From contig DDWJ01000015.1 in the NCBI GenBank assembly GCA_002345505.1, positions 19,827-83,826 of the forward strand: DNA of 64,000 bases, read 5' to 3'. A program made the translations under genes and the position numbers. The DNA is from Caryophanales bacterium UBA2289. Lineage in GTDB: Bacteria; Bacillota_I; Bacilli_A; Izemoplasmatales; Hujiaoplasmataceae. The notes under the pieces were generated by a model. The model made no database searches, was not told the DNA's origin, and worked only from the letters and a program-made list of their open reading frames with translations. This document shows, piece by piece, positions 33,303 to 42,497 of this stretch (positions are counted from its first letter, which is position 1; every line of letters starts with the position of its first letter).

Positions 33303-35264
33303 TTATGAATTTTTCTTTAATTCGAATATCAAATCACGAATTCGAGCAGCCTGTTCAAAATCTAATTCTCTTGCATAAACCATCATTTGTTTTTCTAACA
33401 TTTCAATATTCTTTTCAATTTCTTTTTTGCTTAACTTATCAAAATCATATGCATCTTGATTAGCTTCAGTTTTAATTGAAATGGAATCCGGAATGTTTTT
33501 GAGAATGGTTTTTGGAGTAATAGAGTTAGTTTTATTGTATTCTTCCTGAATTGTTCTTCTTCTATTTGTTTCGTAGATCGCTTTTTCCATCGATTGCGTG
33601 ATACGTGTCGCATACATTATGACGTGGCCATTAACATTTCTCGCAGCACGACCAATTGTTTGGATTAGTGATTTCTCACTTCTCAAGAAACCTTCTTTAT
33701 CGGCATCTAAAATTGCAATCAAGGAAACCTCAGGCAAATCCAAACCTTCTCTAAGTAGATTAATACCTACTAAAATATCAAAATCTCCTAAACGTAATTT
33801 TCTGATAATCTCCATTCTTTCCAGTGATTTCACTTTGGAATGCAAATATCCAACCTTATATCCAAGTGATTTTAAATGATTCGTTAAATCCTCACTCATT
33901 TTAATTGTTAAAGTTGTAATAAGTACTCTTTCGTTCTGATTAATAGTTTTGTTGATTTCAGTTAATAGATCATCAATTTGATTCATAGAATCTCTTACTT
34001 CAACAATTGGATCAACCAATCCGGTAGGTCTAATAATCTGTTCAATTACATCTTTGCTTCTTTCGAGTTCGTAATCCCCTGGCGTTGCAGATACATAGAT
34101 GACTTGATTTATCTTTTCATTGAATTCATCAAAATTAAGCGGTCTGTTATCCATAGCGCTTGGTAATCTAAACCCATAATCAACTAGGGTTTGTTTCCTT
34201 GATCTATCCCCATTAAACATACCTCTAACTTGAGGCAGAGTAACATGAGACTCATCAACAATCAATAAAAAATCCTTCGGGAAAAAATCTATAAGTGTTG
34301 AAGGCGTCTCTCCCTCTCCTCTTAAAGCTAAGTGTCTAGAGTAATTTTCTACACCTGCTACTGTTCCCATTTCCCTTAACATTTCCAAGTCATAAAGTGT
34401 TCTTTGTTCGATTCTCTCAGCCTCTAAAAGCTTGTTATTGTCCTTGAAGTATTTAATTCTTTCTATCAATTCTTCTTTAATCCTACTTAAAGCTTCTTCT
34501 AATTTATCACTATCTGTTAAAAAGTGAGATGCAGGAAATAAAGATAACATTTCATAATCTTTATAAATCTCACCGGAAACAATATTAAATTCTCTTATTC
34601 TTTTTACTTCATCAAAATCAAATTCGATTCTTATTCCCTTAGTTTTATTGTATGGCGGCAATATTTCAACTACATCGCCTCTAACTCTAAAACTTCCTCT
34701 AACAAAATCGATGTCGTTGCGAACATAAAGAATATCAATCAAGCGATTTAACAAAGCTTCTCTAGATATTTGTTCAGATTTTCTTATCGTTACCATTCCC
34801 GCTTTGTAAACTTCCGGGTCGCCAATACCATAGATACAAGATACGCTGGCTACGATTATTACATCTCTTCTTTCTAATAAAGATGAAGTAGCCGCATGCC
34901 TAAGTTCATCAATTTCATCGTTGATTGAAGCGTCTTTTTCAATATAAATATCAGCTCCGGGAACATAAGCTTCCGGTTGATAATAATCATAATAAGAAAT
35001 AAAATACTCAACTCTATTTTCTGGAAATAAAGCTTTTAACTCTGAATAAAGTTGTCCGGCTAAAGTTTTATTATGAGCAAGAACTAGCGTAGGTCGATTC
35101 ACTTCCTGAATAACATTAGCCACAGTATAAGTTTTACCAGTACCAGTAGCCCCTAACAATACTTGTTCTTTAACTCCGTTATTTAAATTATCAATTAGCT
35201 GTTCAATTGCCTTAGGCTGATCGCCCATCGGCCTGTAATCAGACTTTAAATTAAATTTATCCAT
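33303..35264 (-). CDS. uvrB: Excinuclease ABC subunit B
   Basis: Damage-verification helicase of nucleotide excision repair, 653 aa, normal length. Walker A LGATGTGKTYT near residue 36, beta-hairpin YYDYYQPEAY near 92-101, DESHVTLPQ, and helicase motifs VSATPGDYEL and QTIGRAARN. The C-terminal UVR motif (EMLEKQMMVYARELDFEQAARIRDLI in parts) binds UvrC. No uvrA or uvrC in the window. It is transcribed alone and diverges from the radical SAM gene. Confidence 0.98.
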   Translation of the reverse strand: MDKFNLKSDYRPMGDQPKAIEQLIDNLNNGVKEQVLLGATGTGKTYTVANVIQEVNRPTLVLAHNKTLAGQLYSELKALFPENRVEYFISYYDYYQPEAYVPGADIYIEKDASINDEIDELRHAATSSLLERRDVIIVASVSCIYGIGDPEVYKAGMVTIRKSEQISREALLNRLIDILYVRNDIDFVRGSFRVRGDVVEILPPYNKTKGIRIEFDFDEVKRIREFNIVSGEIYKDYEMLSLFPASHFLTDSDKLEEALSRIKEELIERIKYFKDNNKLLEAERIEQRTLYDLEMLREMGTVAGVENYSRHLALRGEGETPSTLIDFFPKDFLLIVDESHVTLPQVRGMFNGDRSRKQTLVDYGFRLPSAMDNRPLNFDEFNEKINQVIYVSATPGDYELERSKDVIEQIIRPTGLVDPIVEVRDSMNQIDDLLTEINKTINQNERVLITTLTIKMSEDLTNHLKSLGYKVGYLHSKVKSLERMEIIRKLRLGDFDILVGINLLREGLDLPEVSLIAILDADKEGFLRSEKSLIQTIGRAARNVNGHVIMYATRITQSMEKAIYETNRRRTIQEEYNKTNSITPKTILKNIPDSISIKTEANQDAYDFDKLSKKEIEKNIEMLEKQMMVYARELDFEQAARIRDLIFELKKNS

Positions 35265-35352
35265 TTTTAATCACCGGTATTAGTATATCATATAAATTAA
35301 ATCAACTGGTTATTTATTGATTAAATTGATAGAATAGTAATAGGTGAAATTT

Positions 35353-37011
35353 ATGAAAATTCTATTAGTAGGAATAAACTCTAAGTTTATCCATCCTAAT
35401 CTCGCTATAAGATATTTAAAAGCAAATTGTGATTACGATGTAAAAATTCTAGAGTATACAATTAAAGATAACCTTGATGAAATAATTAAAGGAATGAGAA
35501 TCGACCAATATGATATTATTGGTTTTAGTTGTTATATTTGGAATATCGAAATAATATCAGATATCTTAAATCAGATAAAATCATCTTATAAAAACAAAAC
35601 AATAATTCTCGGTGGTCCTGAAGTTAGTTATGACTATGACAGTTATTTACTTGATAATCTTGCTGACTTCATAATTACAAACGAAGGGGAAATAACTTTC
35701 AATGATTTGGTTAAAGCGATTGAACAAAATACACCTTTTAATTCGATACCAAATCTTGCCTATATATATAAGGATGAAATAATTAGAAATAAAACCGATC
35801 AAATTAGAGATATAAACGCTTTAAAATCTCCTTATTACTTTGAGGATGATTATGGCGATATAAAAAATAAGATTCAATACGTTGAGCTGTCTCGAGGCTG
35901 TCCGTACAAATGCAGCTATTGTTTAGCTTCATTAGAAAAAGGATTGAGATTCTTTGAAATCGATAAGGTTTTTTCAATTATCGATCATCTAATTGATAAA
36001 GGAGCTAAAACTATCAAATTTCTAGACAGGTCCTTTAACGCCAATAAAAACATTGCATTAGATTTCTTTAAAATCTTAGTTGAAAGAGATTATCCAAACA
36101 CGATTTTTCAGTTTGAAATAAATGGCGATGTTTTACATAAAGACATAATCGATTATCTAAAGTTAAACCTTAAACAAAATTACGTCCGTTTCGAACTTGG
36201 TATTCAATCAACAAATCCTATCGTAAATAAAGCTATCGATCGAAAACAAAACACTGAACAATTAATTAAAAACATAAAAGCCCTACAGGAAACCAATGTA
36301 GTTTTACATCTCGATCTAATCGCTGGGTTGCCATATGAGGATTTAGAAAGTTTCAAAAATACCTTTAACGAAATATTCTTGTTGTTTTCTAAAGAACTGC
36401 AATTAGGATTCTTGAAAATGTTAAAAGGAACTAAAATCCGAAAAGAAGCTAAAATCTATGACTACAAATTTCAAGAAAAATCACCTTATGAAATTAATGA
36501 AAACAAATTCATCTCAAATGAAGAATTAAAAATAATCCACAAAGTAGAAACTATGCTTGAAATATATTGGAATAGGGATTTTATGAATGACTCCATGAAG
36601 ATAATTCTTGAGAATGATTCTAATCCGTTTAATTTCTTCTTATCATTGTATGAATATTATGAAAAAAATAGTATTTCTTTAAGGAAATATCAATTATCGG
36701 ATTTGTTTGTAAATGTGAGAAATTTTTTAATTGAAATGAAATTATTTAATTCGCAAATAGAAGATAGCTTGATATTAGATTACTTGAAATACAACAAAAT
36801 TAAACCTAAAGTCTTTTGGGAAAATAAACTTAATAAGCAAGAAATACTAAGAGATTTCTTCGCTGTAAATAATTCTTATCCGATTGATTTATTATATAAG
36901 TACTCACTTGTTACTAAATATCAATCAGGTTATCTAATTGTTATTTATCTACCAGATAAGAAAATAATGTATTCTTTTAAAAACAATCAAACAAAAAGAA
37001 TTAGTCATTAA
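35353..37011 (+). CDS. B12-binding-domain radical SAM protein (DUF4080-type)
   Basis: 552 aa. N-terminal cobalamin-binding-like domain (ILLVGINSKFIHPNLAIRYLK; GGPEVSYD), then a radical SAM core with the CxxxCxxC cluster in RGCPYKCSYC near residue 195, and a C-terminal region typical of DUF4080. The reaction is unknown; the class often methylates or rearranges at unactivated carbon. The ATG at 35353 lies 7 nt after AGGTGA; the GTG at 35344 overlaps this site. Its terminator has been split by an IS element. Confidence 0.88.
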   Translation: MKILLVGINSKFIHPNLAIRYLKANCDYDVKILEYTIKDNLDEIIKGMRIDQYDIIGFSCYIWNIEIISDILNQIKSSYKNKTIILGGPEVSYDYDSYLLDNLADFIITNEGEITFNDLVKAIEQNTPFNSIPNLAYIYKDEIIRNKTDQIRDINALKSPYYFEDDYGDIKNKIQYVELSRGCPYKCSYCLASLEKGLRFFEIDKVFSIIDHLIDKGAKTIKFLDRSFNANKNIALDFFKILVERDYPNTIFQFEINGDVLHKDIIDYLKLNLKQNYVRFELGIQSTNPIVNKAIDRKQNTEQLIKNIKALQETNVVLHLDLIAGLPYEDLESFKNTFNEIFLLFSKELQLGFLKMLKGTKIRKEAKIYDYKFQEKSPYEINENKFISNEELKIIHKVETMLEIYWNRDFMNDSMKIILENDSNPFNFFLSLYEYYEKNSISLRKYQLSDLFVNVRNFLIEMKLFNSQIEDSLILDYLKYNKIKPKVFWENKLNKQEILRDFFAVNNSYPIDLLYKYSLVTKYQSGYLIVIYLPDKKIMYSFKNNQTKRISH

Positions 37012-37048
37012 GAAAGTATTCCTTTAAAACAGACATTAAAATAAAAAG

Positions 37049-37083
37049 AGTCATATTAGAATAAAATCTAGTATGACTTTTTT
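37049..37083 (+). terminator. Terminator inside the IS left end
   Basis: 12-bp stem with one U-G pair, 6-nt loop and a T6 run, just inside the left inverted repeat and before orfA. It would block transcription from outside into the transposase. Confidence 0.75.
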
Positions 37084-37184
37084 GATATAATATAACATTA
37101 AGTAAGGAAGTACTTTTTGTGGTAACGAAGTTATCCACAAAAAGGAAATTGAGGCATTGCGTCCATCAACAAGAAAGGAAAGTT

Positions 37185-37544
37185 ATGAAGGAGAGAAAAC
37201 TTAAGAAGCATAAACAATATACAATTGAGGAAAAGAATCAAATAGTGCTATTGTATTTTAATAAACACATGGGACAAACCGAAATAATTAGAACCTATGA
37301 AATAGCAAACAGTTCAATTTTTAGAAGATGGGTTAAACAATACAAAGAATTTGGAACATGTGTAGACAATCGGGGTAAAGGAAAGAAAGCAGAATTTCCA
37401 AATAAGGGTAGGCCAAGAAAGCATATGGTTAAACTTGAAGAATTAAATAAAGAAAACCTCATAGAAAAGGTGAGGATGTATGAAGATATAAAAAAATCCC
37501 TGGTCTACCTAATGAACCAACAGTCAAAATCTATTATCAAGTAG
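37185..37544 (+). CDS. IS3-family transposase OrfA
   Basis: 119-aa helix-turn-helix protein (YTIEEKNQIVLLYFNKHMGQTEIIRTYEIANSSIFRRWVKQYKEFG) with a C-terminal leucine-rich stretch that dimerises. The ATG at 37185 follows AAAGGAAAG; a GTG at 37119 is possible but has a poor site. A slippery heptamer A-AAA-AAA at 37490-37496 near its end allows -1 frameshifting into orfB to make the OrfAB transposase. Confidence 0.88.
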   Translation: MKERKLKKHKQYTIEEKNQIVLLYFNKHMGQTEIIRTYEIANSSIFRRWVKQYKEFGTCVDNRGKGKKAEFPNKGRPRKHMVKLEELNKENLIEKVRMYEDIKKSLVYLMNQQSKSIIK

Positions 37545-37549
37545 TAGAT

Positions 37550-38398
37550 ATGCTTAGAAACCGCTATTCTGTGCTATCACTATGTAAAACATTAGGCTGT
37601 TCAAAAAGCGGGTACTATGATTGGATAAAATTAGGTAGACCTAAACATAAAAGCTTCGACAAAGCCATAAATGATCAAGTTATGGAAAGATACAACATAG
37701 ATAATCGATGGGGTATAGAATCTATTAGAATGCAAATTAAAAAGGTATACGGCATCTGCTTAACCAACAAAACCGTATACCGATACATGCGGATAAATGG
37801 TGTACAATCCATTATCCGTAAGAAGACTAAAAAATATTCAAGGGTACCACACCATGATATTCCTAATCTTCTACAAAGAAATTTTAACACACATGCCCCA
37901 AATAAGAAATGGTCAATCGATATTTCATATCTTTTCTGTAGAGATGGATTATCATATATCTGTGCAATTAAAGATATGTATGATAAATCTATAGTTGCAT
38001 GGTCTATCTCTAAATATATCGATCGCAAATTAGTTATGAACACATTGAATCAAGCTATTGAATTAACACCTCTTGAACAACGTCAAAAGCTCATACTTCA
38101 CTCAGATCAAGGATGGCATTTCACTCATTATCTTTATGTCAAAACCCTCAAGAAACATGAAATAACTCAATCCATATCATCAAAAGGTAGTAGTGTAGAT
38201 AATGCGCCTATAGAATCGTTTTTTAGTGCTTTAAAGACAGAATGTATCTATTTATACAAGAAATTATATACATATAACGTAGAAACTATTGTAAAAGAAT
38301 ATATTCTCTATTACAATAACGAAAGACTTCAAAAAAAAATAAAAGAACTCGCTCCTTCTCAATTTAGGAAACAAGTTCTTTCTACTCTTTTTATTTAG
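37550..38398 (+). CDS. IS3-family transposase OrfB, DDE catalytic domain
   Basis: Integrase-core (rve) protein of 282 aa from its first ATG. The frame continues upstream to the slippery site, giving IPGLPNEPTVKIYYQVVD between them. HTH_21 segment near residues 40-95. Catalytic DDE: Asp in KKWSIDISYLF, Asp in LHSDQGWHF and Glu in DNAPIESFFSALKTE. Complete, no internal stops. Made mainly as the OrfAB frameshift product. Confidence 0.92.
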   Translation: MLRNRYSVLSLCKTLGCSKSGYYDWIKLGRPKHKSFDKAINDQVMERYNIDNRWGIESIRMQIKKVYGICLTNKTVYRYMRINGVQSIIRKKTKKYSRVPHHDIPNLLQRNFNTHAPNKKWSIDISYLFCRDGLSYICAIKDMYDKSIVAWSISKYIDRKLVMNTLNQAIELTPLEQRQKLILHSDQGWHFTHYLYVKTLKKHEITQSISSKGSSVDNAPIESFFSALKTECIYLYKKLYTYNVETIVKEYILYYNNERLQKKIKELAPSQFRKQVLSTLFI

Positions 38399-38458
38399 TT
38401 GTCCGTTTTAAGGAAATTAACTCTAACTGACTAATTCTTTTATTCTTAAAATAGTTAA

Positions 38459-39409
38459 CTAATTTAGTTTGTTCAAATACTTATATAAATCACTCGGTTT
38501 ATTGTCTTGAGTCAAAGCTTTATCCAGCTCAATATGACTAACATCTAAACTCTTGGTATAAACGGCGTAGCCGCCTTTACCTTCGCTAAGTAATTCTACT
38601 GCATGTACACCCATTTTACTTGCTAAAACTCTATCAAAAGCGCTAGGAGTACCCCCTCTTTGAATATAGCCAAGTACTGTGGCTCTTGCTTCGTAACTTG
38701 AATTTTCCTGAATCTTTTCAGCTAAAATTTTAACATCTGTAATGTGTTCAGCAACAACCACTATCAGATGTCTTTTTCCCATGCTTTCTGCTTTTTGTAC
38801 TTGTTTTAAAATATCAGCTTCATTATATCCGGTGTCCTTGGTAATAACAATTTCGGCACCAGTTGCTATTCCTGAAAAAATTGATAAGTCTCCACAGTTT
38901 CTTCCCATAACCTCGACTACAGTACATCTTTGGTGAGAAAAAGAAGTATCTCTTAATTTGTCAATTGCATCAATTGCAGTGTCTAAAGCCGTAAAAAATC
39001 CAATTGTAAATTCTGTACATGCAATATCATTGTCAATAGTACCCGGGATTCCAATACACTTAATCCCCATCTCATTTAGAGCCATAGCGCCTCTAAACGT
39101 ACCATCTCCACCAATACATATTAAATTATCTATCCCAAGAGATTTTAAATTATCAACTGCAATTTGCCTTACTTCTTTCTCTTTAAAAGATTCTAAACGA
39201 GAAGACCCTAAAATAGTTCCGCCACGATTTAAAATTTGACCAACATCATTGCGTTCCATTCTTTTTATTTTACCTTCTACCAAACCTTTATATCCATCAA
39301 AAACTCCATAAGCTTCAAATCCATAGTTTATAGCGCTTCTGACAACCGCTCTAACACAAGCGTTCATTCCGGGTGCATCGCCACCGGATGTTAACACAGC
39401 TATTTTCAT
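38459..39409 (-). CDS. pfkA: 6-phosphofructokinase
   Basis: Phosphorylates fructose 6-phosphate to the 1,6-bisphosphate, the committed step of glycolysis. 316 aa, bacterial ATP-PfkA type: GGDAPGMNACVRA (ATP loop), GGDGTFRGA, TIDNDI with the catalytic Asp, MGRNCG and RGGTPSAFDRVLA. The Gly in GGDG supports ATP and not PPi use. It starts 6 nt after dnaE, an order also seen in other Bacillota where pfkA follows dnaE. Confidence 0.97.
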   Translation of the reverse strand: MKIAVLTSGGDAPGMNACVRAVVRSAINYGFEAYGVFDGYKGLVEGKIKRMERNDVGQILNRGGTILGSSRLESFKEKEVRQIAVDNLKSLGIDNLICIGGDGTFRGAMALNEMGIKCIGIPGTIDNDIACTEFTIGFFTALDTAIDAIDKLRDTSFSHQRCTVVEVMGRNCGDLSIFSGIATGAEIVITKDTGYNEADILKQVQKAESMGKRHLIVVVAEHITDVKILAEKIQENSSYEARATVLGYIQRGGTPSAFDRVLASKMGVHAVELLSEGKGGYAVYTKSLDVSHIELDKALTQDNKPSDLYKYLNKLN

Positions 39410-39415
39410 ATTAAT

Positions 39416-42400
39416 TTACCTTTCTACAGTTCTTAGATCATCAATAATTATAGATTGACGATTTCTATTATAATCCATTTTTCCAAAAACCAAGTATACT
39501 TTGCCTTCTACAATATTCATTCTTTGATACAATTTTGGAAAAACTACTCCACCAATACTATTGATTTCATCTTCCATATCAACAAAAGCCATATCATCGC
39601 CATTTTTAGTCTGATGTTTTTTGACTCTAGTTATTACAGCTATAAATTTCAAATTGCCTTCATGGGAGTTCAATATTTCTGATAAAGTATGATACTTGTT
39701 ATCTCTAATAAGATTTTTATATTTATGAATTGGGTGATATTCAAAATTGACCCCTAATAATTCTTTTTCTTTATTCTGAAGAAATTCAAAATCATACTCC
39801 GAGTATTCAACAAACTTAAATACTCCTCTTTTTCCAAAGGAAATATAATTTTGAATATTACTTATATTTTGGATAAGTGTTTTCTTATTCATACCAAAAT
39901 CATTGAATACACCAGAAAAAATCAAGGCTTCAACTACATTACTATTAACGTCTTTTGATCGATCCATGAAGTCTAAAAAATCACTGACTTCTCTTTCTTG
40001 CTGAATAGAACTAATGTTTTTTGCCATTATCTCCCCAATGCCTTTAATCGCTTTATAAGGGAAACGTAAGTTATTGCCTTCAAATGTATAGGTATCACTA
40101 GACTTATTGATTCTTGGTGGTAATATCTTAATGTCTAGTTTTTGACATTCCATTATATATTTCTTAGTGCCAACTACCGACCCAATTTGAGTATTCAATA
40201 AAACCGCTAAGAAATATTTAGAAAAGTTTGCTTTTAGATAAGCCATCCAATAGGCTATATAACTATATGCAACAGCATGACTTTTGTTAAATCCATAATT
40301 TGCAAACTTAACAATATAGTCATATATCTGTTCGCCAGTGTCTTTTGTATACCCTTCTTTAATTACTCCTTCAACGAATTTTGTTCGTTCCTTCTCTAAA
40401 GTATCTCGGTTTTTCTTGCTGACTGCTCTTCTTAAAACATCAGCTTCGCCCAATGAGTATCCAGCGAACTTATTAGCTATTTTCATTATCTGTTCTTGAT
40501 AAACAATAATACCTTGTGTATCTTTAAGAATCGGTAATAAATCTAAATCAAGATAAGTGATTCGTTCTTCTTTATTTCTCCTTCTTATAAAACTCGGAAT
40601 ATTTTCCATCGGACCTGGTCGATGTAAAGAAATGCAAGTAGCGATATCTTCAAACCTATCAATCTGCATCTGTCGCATTAAACTCATCATACCTTCAGAT
40701 TCAAGTTGAAATATCCCGACACTATTAACGTTTTGCAATAAAGCAAATGTCGGTTTATCATCTAATGGAATTTTGTATATGTCGATATCGATATTCTCGT
40801 TTTTCTTAATTAAATCAATTGTCTCGGAAATCATTGATAAATTTCTGATTCCTAAAAAGTCAATCTTTAAAAGTCCAAGACTCTCCAAATCGCTCGCTTC
40901 ATATTGAGTCTGCAACATATCCAACAAGCCTACTTGAGTTGGAGAAAAATCATGAATGCTGTTTTCGGTAATAATAATTCCTGCTGCATGTGTAGATGTG
41001 TGTCTACATAAACCATTTAATTTTAATGCTATTGTTAACAATTGATTAATCTCAGGATTATTGATATAATACTGATATTTTTTGGGATATTTTGTTTTGT
41101 ACTCATCAATTGAATTATCTGTTTCTGATATTTTACTAGTAATATCATCAACAATCGTATTTGAAATACCTAAAACCCTAGCTACATCTCGAACTGCTGA
41201 TTTACCTTGGAAAGTTCCGAAAGTGATGATTGAAACTACTCTTTCCAATCCATATTTATCAACTACATATCTAATTATTTCATCCCGTCTATCATCGGGA
41301 AAATCCATGTCGATATCTGGCATGGTAATTCTCTCTGGATTTAAGAACCTTTCAAAATATAAGTCAAATTCCAGCGGATCAACATCTACTATTCCTAATA
41401 CATAGGCTACTAAAGATCCCGCTGCCGATCCTCTACCAGGCCCAACTAGAATTCCTGACTTTTTAGCATATAATACAAAATCCCATACAATCAAGAAGTA
41501 ATCTTCATAGTTCATCTTCTCAATAATACTTAATTCATATTCTAGTCTTTCTTTATACTCTTGATATTTTTCTTTATAAGCACTTTTCTGTTTTAACCTT
41601 CTAATTAAACCCTTATTCGTTAATTCTCTTAACTTATCCTTAGCCAGTTCATCTTTTAGAGGATATTTGGGTAAATGTAAGTTATTAAAATCTATCACAA
41701 CATTACATTGTTCAATCATCTCCATTGTATTTTTAACAGCCATAGGATAATTCTTATATAATTTGTTTAACTCATTTTTATTTTTCAAATATAAATCAAG
41801 ATTATCTCTTTCAAAGAAGCCTTGATTTTCATAATCTTTTTGCAAGATCTTCCTTAATATGCTAGAAGCTTCCTTATCTTCCTTATCAATATATACGACA
41901 TTATTAATAATTACTGTCTTCCCTAAATCATCTAATTTCGGTGCTATTTTTATTTCAGCGCTATAATCTCTTAAGTCTAGTCCTAAATATAGATTTTCTA
42001 GTCTATCAGAAATTTGATTTACTATAAACTCAGCTAAATCAATTTTATCATTATACATCGCTTGTGCAAATGGGCCGCTATCTGAGACGATTACGCCAAT
42101 CAAACCGGTTGAATAATTGCTCAAAACATCCATTGGCAAAGATTTGTTCCCATTGCCTAAAAAAGAACTAATTTTAATCAAACTCTTATAACCGATATCA
42201 TTTTTTGCATACAATAGAATATTTTGTTCTTTGAAGTGCTCATCATCCAATAAAACTTCTAATCCCAGTAAAGGTTTAATGCCTCTATTTAAGCAAGCAC
42301 GATAAAATTTCACTACACCATACATATGGTTCATATCGGCAATTCCAAGTGATTTAAAACCAAAAGAGGCTGCTTTTTCTACAGCCTTCTCAATATCAAT

Positions 42401-42454
42401 CAAACTACCGTTGAAAGAATATGAACTTTGTATATAGAGTTCGAAATCAATCAT
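39416..42454 (-). CDS. dnaE: DNA polymerase III alpha subunit, DnaE type
   Basis: Replicative-type polymerase, 1012 aa. PHP domain at the N-terminus (DFELYIQSSYSFNGSL, FKSLGIADMNHMYG). Catalytic palm Asp residues in MPDIDMDFPDDRRDEII. GPGRGSAAGSLVAYVLGI, FGTFQGKSAVRDVARVLG, and the C-terminal OB-fold (FIAVITRVKKHQTKNG). I start it at ATG 42454 where GGTGAAG precedes MIDFELY; the frame extends to 42529 but this part is translated from the neighbour's 3' end. Shorter than PolC and lacks its exonuclease domain, so PolC is expected elsewhere. Confidence 0.95.
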   Translation of the reverse strand: MIDFELYIQSSYSFNGSLIDIEKAVEKAASFGFKSLGIADMNHMYGVVKFYRACLNRGIKPLLGLEVLLDDEHFKEQNILLYAKNDIGYKSLIKISSFLGNGNKSLPMDVLSNYSTGLIGVIVSDSGPFAQAMYNDKIDLAEFIVNQISDRLENLYLGLDLRDYSAEIKIAPKLDDLGKTVIINNVVYIDKEDKEASSILRKILQKDYENQGFFERDNLDLYLKNKNELNKLYKNYPMAVKNTMEMIEQCNVVIDFNNLHLPKYPLKDELAKDKLRELTNKGLIRRLKQKSAYKEKYQEYKERLEYELSIIEKMNYEDYFLIVWDFVLYAKKSGILVGPGRGSAAGSLVAYVLGIVDVDPLEFDLYFERFLNPERITMPDIDMDFPDDRRDEIIRYVVDKYGLERVVSIITFGTFQGKSAVRDVARVLGISNTIVDDITSKISETDNSIDEYKTKYPKKYQYYINNPEINQLLTIALKLNGLCRHTSTHAAGIIITENSIHDFSPTQVGLLDMLQTQYEASDLESLGLLKIDFLGIRNLSMISETIDLIKKNENIDIDIYKIPLDDKPTFALLQNVNSVGIFQLESEGMMSLMRQMQIDRFEDIATCISLHRPGPMENIPSFIRRRNKEERITYLDLDLLPILKDTQGIIVYQEQIMKIANKFAGYSLGEADVLRRAVSKKNRDTLEKERTKFVEGVIKEGYTKDTGEQIYDYIVKFANYGFNKSHAVAYSYIAYWMAYLKANFSKYFLAVLLNTQIGSVVGTKKYIMECQKLDIKILPPRINKSSDTYTFEGNNLRFPYKAIKGIGEIMAKNISSIQQEREVSDFLDFMDRSKDVNSNVVEALIFSGVFNDFGMNKKTLIQNISNIQNYISFGKRGVFKFVEYSEYDFEFLQNKEKELLGVNFEYHPIHKYKNLIRDNKYHTLSEILNSHEGNLKFIAVITRVKKHQTKNGDDMAFVDMEDEINSIGGVVFPKLYQRMNIVEGKVYLVFGKMDYNRNRQSIIIDDLRTVER

Positions 42455-42497
42455 TATCTTCACCAAAATTATTATAACATAACCACAGTAAAAATAA

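Larger units (their letters stand above)
37024..38411 (+). mobile_element. IS3-family insertion sequence (IS150-like)
   Basis: About 1.39 kb, bounded by imperfect 27-bp inverted repeats: left end TTAAAACAGACATTAAAATA at 37024, and right end reading TTAAAACGGACAACTAAATA from the opposite strand at 38411. Contains orfA and orfB in the usual -1 arrangement. Exact ends and target duplication are uncertain, since TTTAA occurs at both edges and may be the duplicated target. Both genes are open, so the copy may be active. Confidence 0.88.
36993..38441. terminator. Bidirectional terminator split by IS insertion
   Basis: Arm 1 at 36993-37007 overlaps the radical SAM stop; arm 2 at 38428-38441 follows the IS. 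They are complementary over about 14 bp (AAAAGAATTAGTCA and TGACTAATTCTTTT), with a T-run after arm 2 and an A-run before arm 1. This would be the normal shared terminator of the radical SAM gene and pfkA if the roughly 1.4-kb IS were removed. Confidence 0.7.

Noticed and set aside
37119..38398. Frameshifted, broken transposase
   Set aside because: The -1 break coincides with an A7 slippery heptamer and open overlap, the normal IS3-family programme.
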